A stretch of 18,609 nt of DNA. It comes from RZYP01 sp050256135. GTDB lineage: Bacteria; Bacillota; Negativicutes; Acidaminococcales; Acidaminococcaceae. Location: NCBI GenBank assembly GCA_050256135.1, contig JBFWIF010000042.1, positions 1 to 18,609 on the forward strand, in the 5' to 3' direction. Position numbers and translations under genes: made by a program. Of this stretch, positions 13,966 through 18,609 are shown one piece after another. Below the pieces are notes generated by a model. That model was given only the letters and a program-made list of their open reading frames with translations, made no database searches and was not told where the DNA came from. Numbering within the stretch: position 1 is the stretch's first letter; each line of letters begins with the position of its first letter.

Positions 13966-15156
13966 TCAGAAACTAAATGTTACGTCAGTCCAGATGGTTT
14001 TATTGTTGCCGTCACCAATTTTGGCATCAAGATCGAAGTATTGAACTGTAGTCACGATGTTCTTTGCGATAGCATAGTTCACACCGACTCCATAGCCTTT
14101 AAAACCGCCGGCATCACTTGTGTCAAAAGAGTCATGCACACCATCAGTTGTGTGCGCATAGTAAGTCGTATTTGATTGATTAAAGTATCTTCCCCAGAAA
14201 CCATAACTGCCTTTCTCTGCCGCTTCAGCTCCTTTATAGTCCAGTGAAATTACATAACCATCATCTTTGCCAGCTGCATTTTTCTCGCTGCCTTTCAAAT
14301 ATTCGCCACCTACGCTTACATCCCCAAGATTGTACTTGGCTCCTGCCGTCCAAATGTTATAGTCTGTATCTTCATTCTTATCATTAAAAGTATAATATGC
14401 TCCGTTCAACCCAAGTTTACCAACATCGCCGCTGACACGTCCCGTAAACATTTCCACGTTCGTTTCTGTATCATCGCCGCTGTTTGGTTTGCCGTAATTC
14501 AACTCCAGCTTTACTTTGTCTCCGAAGCTGGCCCCGATACCATCCATATCGTCATCAAATACGTTACCGTCTCCTAATACCAGATCATAACGGCCGCCTA
14601 TCACATCAACGCCACCGAGTCTGCCGCTGACGAAAGCACGTTTGAATTCCGTCTTAGACTCTTGGCTGTTGGTATTCAGTGTCTGTGTATTTTCCAACAT
14701 ACCGGTATAGCTCCAGCCTTCGTTGATTTCTCCGTTTACCCACAAACGTGTACGCAGCTCCGGCACATATTGTTTATCTGCTCCGTCTACATCTTCGTAT
14801 AGGGCACGTACTTCACCGGTTATTTTGACGTTATCGCTTTTCTTCTCCAACTTAGCTACGCGTACACCCAGATTGTCCAGTTCGTCAGCGAATTCAGCCA
14901 TCAGCTTGTCGTCAGAATTGATTGCTCCTTTGGCATAAGCTTTAGCCACTATCTGTGCCATCTCATAGCGCGTCATCAGATGATCGCCTTTAAAGGTACC
15001 ATCAGGGTAACCTTCCACGACTCCTGCTGCTTCAAGCTTATTAATTGATGCATATGCCCAGTGTCCTTGCGGTACATCAGAAAACGGATTAGCGGCAAAG
15101 GCTGTTGCAGAAATACCCATTGCCATTGTCATTGCTAGCACTAAAGTTTTTTTCAT
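13966..15156 (-). CDS. SLH-domain outer membrane porin (OmpM type)
   Basis: The 396-residue protein has a signal peptide (cleavage after AFA, about residue 21). It is followed by one S-layer homology domain (about 23-85: NPFSDVPQGHWAYASINKLE, then GVVEGYPDGTFKGDHLMTRYEMAQIV), a short coiled coil (about 85-107, DELDNLGVRVAKLEKK), and a beta-barrel of alternating strands ending in the aromatic-terminated WTDVTFSF. In Negativicutes such OmpM porins form diffusion channels and tether the outer membrane to the cell wall, the SLH domain binding cyclised or polyamine-modified peptidoglycan. A GGGGAGG ribosome binding site precedes the ATG. It starts 50 bases after cbiK with no terminator between, so it may share the B12-riboswitch transcript. 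A separate promoter inside cbiK cannot be excluded. Confidence 0.93.
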   Translation of the reverse strand: MKKTLVLAMTMAMGISATAFAANPFSDVPQGHWAYASINKLEAAGVVEGYPDGTFKGDHLMTRYEMAQIVAKAYAKGAINSDDKLMAEFADELDNLGVRVAKLEKKSDNVKITGEVRALYEDVDGADKQYVPELRTRLWVNGEINEGWSYTGMLENTQTLNTNSQESKTEFKRAFVSGRLGGVDVIGGRYDLVLGDGNVFDDDMDGIGASFGDKVKLELNYGKPNSGDDTETNVEMFTGRVSGDVGKLGLNGAYYTFNDKNEDTDYNIWTAGAKYNLGDVSVGGEYLKGSEKNAAGKDDGYVISLDYKGAEAAEKGSYGFWGRYFNQSNTTYYAHTTDGVHDSFDTSDAGGFKGYGVGVNYAIAKNIVTTVQYFDLDAKIGDGNNKTIWTDVTFSF

Positions 15157-15206
15157 TGTTTTTCCTCCCCGAAGCCCCTAACAAAATTAAAGTTTCTGAA
15201 ATATCA

Positions 15207-16247
15207 TTAATCTTTTTTCATCATTTTATGGCCGGTTTTCACTGGCGTTTCAGCTTGCAAAGCAGCCAAAGCTTCATTTGCTCTTTCTACGAACAATTTT
15301 CTGACTTCAGCATTTTCACCCATACCATGAATATAGGTATCTACTTTGAAGCCTTCTTTTTGCAGAATAGATTTATGGGAATCAGGCTCAGTTCCAGCCA
15401 TATCATTATTAGCATGATCACCGGCAACCATCATCATCGGAATAAGGGTTACCTTCTTGATACCTTTGGCTTTCAATTGCGGAATTACAGTATCAAGATG
15501 AGGCCAACCTTCAACAGAATAGACGTATACATTTTTCAGGCCAAGTTCATCCAAACGATTTTGAATAACTGAATAATAGGCATTAGACGGATGTGGAGTA
15601 CCATGAGCCATTAAGAGAATCGCTTCATGTTTACCGACCTTCGGGAACTCGGTGCTCAAGGCTTTCATTGCTTCCATGATATCATCACGTTGACCTTCTT
15701 GACCCATCCAATACATAAGCGGTAATCCACAAACCAATTTTTTGAATTCCCCTTTATGCAGGTTAAAGACCGCTGCACTATAGTCATACTCCATACCAGG
15801 AATGATGTTAAGCGATGTTACAGCTACCCTGGTATAGCCTTCTGCCTTCAATTGGTTCAAAGCTTCTTCTGGAGTAGGGAATGTCAAACCTTCGTTTTCT
15901 TTAATACGGTCAATAATGATGTGAGACGTAAAAGCAAGAACCACCTTGGTCTCAGGGTGAGCAACCTGAATAGCATTTACAGTGGCTTCAATAGTTTTTT
16001 CTCTGGTATCTTTAAAAGTTGTACCAAAGCTTGTAATCAGGATTGCGTCTTTATTCTCCAGGTTTTGCAAAGCAGCAGGAGCATCTACCTTAACACCAAT
16101 CTGTGATGCTTGCAACAAAGCTGGCGTTGCAGTTTTAACTTCGGAACTCAGTTGATAAGCTGCATGAGCTTGCTGCATTCCAATCCCCCCTAAAAGTACG
16201 GCACATGTTAGCGACGCAAGCACCATTTTTCTTAAACCTTTTTTCAT
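15207..16247 (-). CDS. cbiK: Exported CbiK-family sirohydrochlorin cobaltochelatase
   Basis: CbiK inserts cobalt into sirohydrochlorin in anaerobic cobalamin synthesis. This 346-residue copy has the family core (ITSFGTTFKDTREKTIEA near residue 71; LLMAHGTPHPSN with His215; VEGWPHLD with Glu246; PMMMVAGDHANNDMAG with His278), where the two histidines match the metal-binding pair of the Salmonella enzyme. It also has a clear signal peptide, MKKGLRKMVLASLTCAVLLG onward, with cleavage near AHA (residues 27-29). It is therefore predicted to act in the periplasm, like the periplasmic CbiK of Desulfovibrio. A role in metal or tetrapyrrole handling instead of B12 synthesis is possible. The AAGGAG site is nine bases from the ATG. 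A cobalamin riboswitch with terminator lies in its leader. Confidence 0.92.
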   Translation of the reverse strand: MKKGLRKMVLASLTCAVLLGGIGMQQAHAAYQLSSEVKTATPALLQASQIGVKVDAPAALQNLENKDAILITSFGTTFKDTREKTIEATVNAIQVAHPETKVVLAFTSHIIIDRIKENEGLTFPTPEEALNQLKAEGYTRVAVTSLNIIPGMEYDYSAAVFNLHKGEFKKLVCGLPLMYWMGQEGQRDDIMEAMKALSTEFPKVGKHEAILLMAHGTPHPSNAYYSVIQNRLDELGLKNVYVYSVEGWPHLDTVIPQLKAKGIKKVTLIPMMMVAGDHANNDMAGTEPDSHKSILQKEGFKVDTYIHGMGENAEVRKLFVERANEALAALQAETPVKTGHKMMKKD

Positions 16248-16285
16248 AAATCAACACTCCTTTTCATATTTTTGGCAAGAGAATT

Positions 16286-16324
16286 AAAAAATCCACTCAC
16301 CATTTATGAGGCAACGTGAGTGGA
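16286..16324 (-). terminator. Riboswitch-controlled terminator before cbiK
   Basis: On the minus strand TCCACTCAC (16316-16324) pairs perfectly with GTGAGTGGA (16292-16300) over a 15-base loop, followed by six T, 39 bases before the cbiK start. A competing antiterminator can be drawn: GUGUGAUGGA (16385-16394) pairs with UCCACUCAC with one bulge and one mismatch. Confidence 0.85.
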
Positions 16325-16411
16325 AAACATATAAAGTAATGAGCATAGCACAATGCTGTGCAAAGCACAAATACTAATCTCTTCTCCATCACACGTGGAT
16401 CAACAGTGATT

Positions 16412-16572
16412 GTTAAACGGGCAGTTCTCCTGACTTAGCGTCATCGCTATCCTACCTTCCCGAAGCATGGCTTCAGTGGCAAATCAGGAATCGCTCAGCA
16501 TTACAGTGGCGGGACCGTAGCAGAATTTCACTGCTTTCTCTATTGAGTATCAAATACACCCGTTCCATCAAT
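16412..16572 (-). promoter_or_regulatory. Cobalamin (B12) riboswitch
   Basis: The minus strand shows the canonical conserved pieces in order: GGAACGGGTG at the 5' end, GTGAAATTCTGCTACGGTCC followed by CGCCACTGTAA, the second GCCACTG (B12 box), CGGGAAGG, and AAGTCAGGAGAACTGCC at the 3' end. The closing P1 stem is AACGGG (16559-16564) with CCCGTT (16416-16421). It precedes a terminator in the cbiK leader, so high adenosylcobalamin should switch off cbiK and any co-transcribed porin. I see no strong promoter between the receptor stop (16604) and the riboswitch, so read-through from the receptor gene is possible. Confidence 0.95.
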
Positions 16573-16603
16573 ATTTTGTTTTGCATACATTAATTTAATC
16601 TAA

Positions 16604-18517
16604 CTAAAAGTTCAGCTTGTAACTAAGCAAGAAATTTATCGGCGTCGAATAATAGTAGGTTCCTGTATGACCCAAATTATCATCACGATCTAATAGATTA
16701 TTAACGGATAGATTAAGTTCTTGTTTGCTATCCATTTTGTAATTCAAAGAAAGATCTGTCACTAAATAAGGTTTAGTTGCTTCGTTGCTGCTGCTTGACA
16801 ACATATAACGCTCAGCCAAATAAGTAGCGGTCAAACTGGCACGCCATTTATCTTTAGTATAAGTAACACCGCCATTGAGTTGCAGCCGGCCATATTTGCG
16901 CAGCCATTCACTTGAACCGGCAGTACCATTTTTTGTGTCATACTGTTTTACCAAAGGATCTTGATACACAACACCGTACTGATAATTCCATTTTTCCCCA
17001 TCGGCAATAGTACAAGAAAGCTCAATTCCCGTATTTTTGCAATCTTCATTATCGTAGTAATAAGTGGAAGTCGTTTTGTTATAGCGTGAAGTAATATTAT
17101 CCTTTATGTCATAGTGAAATAAGGCAGCCTTCCACTGATGGTCACCGCTGTTTTTCTTCCACCCTGTTTCGTAATGCATACCTGTCTCCGGTTTCACATT
17201 AGGATTACCCTCATATTTACCGTCATTACGGGCATAAATCTGTTTAAAAGTCGGCATCTTGAATGATTGCGTAACACTGGCATATAGCCTTTCATTTTCA
17301 TTCAGCTTATGAATGAATTGCCCGGAACCGCTGAGATTGTCAAAATTTTTGCCGCCGGTTGTGCTGCCGGTCCAAGTTTCTCTGGCCCCAACAATAACAG
17401 TATTTTTATCATCAAACGGTTTTTCATATTGCCCATAAACTGCATAATTATTACGTTCATAATCAGGCGATGCAGAATAATCATCCGGCAAATAATATTC
17501 ATGTTGGTAAGAACCGCCAAGCAAAACTTTACTATCATCAAACTCCCACGTTTTCTGAACATCCAGACCATAAGTCTTATTTTTTTCCAAATTGTAAGCA
17601 AATGTTGATTTCGTAACATCGTAATTAGCGTAATCAATCTGTCCGGCATTATAATATGCAGTACCTTTGACAGTATCATAACTATATTGCAGCTGCAGAT
17701 AATCTTTTTTCGTTTCATAATTTCTATCATTGAGCGCCTTATCACTGGTCGCTGTAAATTGTCTGTACTGCGTAGCTGAATTCGCTTCGTTATGTGTATA
17801 AAGCAAATTTAATTTGTCATTAAATCTGTAATTCGTGGAAAAATTATTTTTTTCGGAGCCTTTAGTATTGTTATATTTACTGCCATCGTAGAGAGAAGTC
17901 CGGTCAACATTGCCCCATTTATCATAACTATAGCCAAAGCCGAGCTTGCCCTCCTGCATGCTTATTTCCTGCTTCTGTTGTCCAAAATTTCCGTAACCTG
18001 TTTTGATATAATTTTGCCTGTTTTTTTTGGTAATTATGTTAATGATACCACCGGTAGCCTCGCTCCCATAAAGTACTGAACCACCTGTCTTGATGACTTC
18101 AACGCGTTCCACATCGCTAACCGGAATATCATTAAGGTCATAGCGATTATTCAGGTTTAGTGGTACGCCATTCACCAACACTAAGGTACCACTTGTCACA
18201 CCGCGAATAACTATTTCTGAATTACTAGCAGGATTGATAGCATTACCTCCCGGGCTTGAAGAAAATACTGCAACCCCTGTTACAGCTGTCAAAGCTTTCT
18301 CAAGATTGGAAGTTTCCGCATTCTGCAGTTGTTTTTGCGTAAAAACTTCAGTAGATGCTGGCACATCCAACACATTTTTTCCATAACGTTGGGCAGTCAC
18401 AATTAGTTGGTCAAGTTTGAACGTCGGAGATTGGCTATCCTCCGCAAATCCGATTCCCATTCCGGCAAAAAAAATGCCATTTGCAACAAAACCAGCAACT
18501 ACACTTCTCAAATTCAT
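16604..18517 (-). CDS. TonB-dependent outer membrane receptor (BtuB/siderophore-receptor-like)
   Basis: The 637-residue protein has a signal peptide (about 1-25), a TonB-box-like region (LDQLIVTAQRY, about 35-45), a plug domain (SEIVIRGVTSGTLVLVNGVP and VERVEVIKTGGSVLYGSEAT, then GGIINIITKK), and a long beta-barrel ending in LLSYKLNF with the C-terminal Phe needed for outer-membrane assembly. SFKMPTFKQIYARNDGKYEG and NPNVKPETGMHYETGWK are the typical barrel signature. It imports a ligand by TonB energy. The neighbouring cobalamin riboswitch and exported CbiK favour a corrinoid, cobalt/heme chelate or similar tetrapyrrole, but a ferric siderophore cannot be excluded. GGATGGGG stands seven bases before the ATG. 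The gene has its own upstream hairpin. Confidence 0.92.
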   Translation of the reverse strand: MNLRSVVAGFVANGIFFAGMGIGFAEDSQSPTFKLDQLIVTAQRYGKNVLDVPASTEVFTQKQLQNAETSNLEKALTAVTGVAVFSSSPGGNAINPASNSEIVIRGVTSGTLVLVNGVPLNLNNRYDLNDIPVSDVERVEVIKTGGSVLYGSEATGGIINIITKKNRQNYIKTGYGNFGQQKQEISMQEGKLGFGYSYDKWGNVDRTSLYDGSKYNNTKGSEKNNFSTNYRFNDKLNLLYTHNEANSATQYRQFTATSDKALNDRNYETKKDYLQLQYSYDTVKGTAYYNAGQIDYANYDVTKSTFAYNLEKNKTYGLDVQKTWEFDDSKVLLGGSYQHEYYLPDDYSASPDYERNNYAVYGQYEKPFDDKNTVIVGARETWTGSTTGGKNFDNLSGSGQFIHKLNENERLYASVTQSFKMPTFKQIYARNDGKYEGNPNVKPETGMHYETGWKKNSGDHQWKAALFHYDIKDNITSRYNKTTSTYYYDNEDCKNTGIELSCTIADGEKWNYQYGVVYQDPLVKQYDTKNGTAGSSEWLRKYGRLQLNGGVTYTKDKWRASLTATYLAERYMLSSSSNEATKPYLVTDLSLNYKMDSKQELNLSVNNLLDRDDNLGHTGTYYYSTPINFLLSYKLNF

Positions 18518-18548
18518 TATTTAACCCCATCCCATTAATAGTTTCCCA

Positions 18549-18569
18549 TTATAAACGGCTTGTTTATAA
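18549..18569. promoter_or_regulatory. Perfect dyad before the receptor gene
   Basis: TTATAAAC (18549-18556) and GTTTATAA (18562-18569) are perfect 8-base inverted arms around a 5-base spacer. A TATAAT lies within the arm nearest the gene on the minus strand, without a good -35 box. It could be an operator over a promoter, or an RNA stem near the ribosome binding site. Confidence 0.4.
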
Positions 18570-18570
18570 C

Positions 18571-18601
18571 AAAAAAACCTTCCTGACAAAGTCAGAAAGG
18601 T
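18571..18601 (-). terminator. Terminator or attenuator upstream of the receptor gene
   Basis: On the minus strand ACCTTTCTGAC (18591-18601) pairs with GTCAGGAAGGT (18577-18587), with one G-U pair and a 3-base loop, and is followed by six more T. It either ends an upstream gene outside the window or is the expression platform of a riboswitch controlling the receptor. Confidence 0.8.
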
Positions 18602-18609
18602 AGTAAATA

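Noticed and set aside
16297..16389. 30-codon hydrophobic ORF (starts MEKRLVFVLC) between the riboswitch and cbiK
   Set aside because: It has no ribosome binding site and overlaps the antiterminator and terminator. The region is explained by the riboswitch expression platform.
17302..17745. 147-aa minus-strand ORF within the receptor gene
   Set aside because: It is a shifted frame of the TonB receptor with Met/Ile-rich, non-protein-like composition.
1..18609. CRISPR arrays, insertion sequences, tRNA or rRNA genes
   Set aside because: No regularly spaced direct repeats, transposase genes, or tRNA/rRNA-like sequences were noticed on either strand.

Overview
The window looks like a chromosomal segment of a low-GC, diderm (outer-membrane-bearing) Firmicute of the Negativicutes/Selenomonadales type. 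The evidence is an SLH-domain outer-membrane porin of the OmpM type, a TonB-dependent receptor and a signal-peptide-bearing CbiK, found together with Firmicutes-style genes (a short DUF503 protein, Thermotoga-type DAHP synthases) and AGGAGG-like ribosome binding sites. I cannot name a species.

Region 1 (1-5863, all minus strand) is an aromatic amino acid operon. The order of transcription is: promoter, leader peptide, attenuator, two tandem DAHP synthases, prephenate dehydrogenase (tyrA), 3-dehydroquinate synthase (aroB), EPSP synthase (aroA), and the first codons of a further gene at the window edge. The 310-base leader holds the most exciting item here. It is a 45-codon ORF with a good ribosome binding site that carries ten Trp/Tyr/Phe codons in a 20-codon stretch. 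It is followed by a perfect intrinsic terminator and by sequences that can form competing antiterminator and anti-antiterminator pairings. This is a textbook ribosome-mediated attenuator that appears to sense all three aromatic amino acids, in a phylum better known for T-boxes and TRAP.

Region 2 (6006-8574) holds a TSUP-family membrane protein and an Mrp/NBP35-type Fe-S carrier ATPase, divergently transcribed from promoters whose -35 boxes overlap. It continues with a dense run of stem-loops, a possible small RNA or small ORF, and an unrecognised 149-residue protein.

Region 3 (8697-11430) holds a secreted SGNH/GDSL hydrolase with two Fn3-like modules. It converges on a dicarboxylate/amino-acid:cation symporter, with a bidirectional terminator between them.

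Region 4 (11703-13899, minus) is a compact operon: DUF503 protein, RtcB RNA ligase and a ThpR/LigT 2',3'-cyclic phosphodiesterase. It puts two enzymes that act on 2',3'-cyclic phosphate RNA ends together.

Region 5 (13966-18609, minus) is an envelope/tetrapyrrole-metal cluster: a TonB-dependent receptor, then a cobalamin riboswitch with a terminator, then exported CbiK (cobalt chelatase family), then the SLH porin. The B12 riboswitch lies between the receptor and cbiK, so it would control the distal chelatase and probably the porin. The receptor has its own upstream terminator hairpin and a perfect dyad next to its start.
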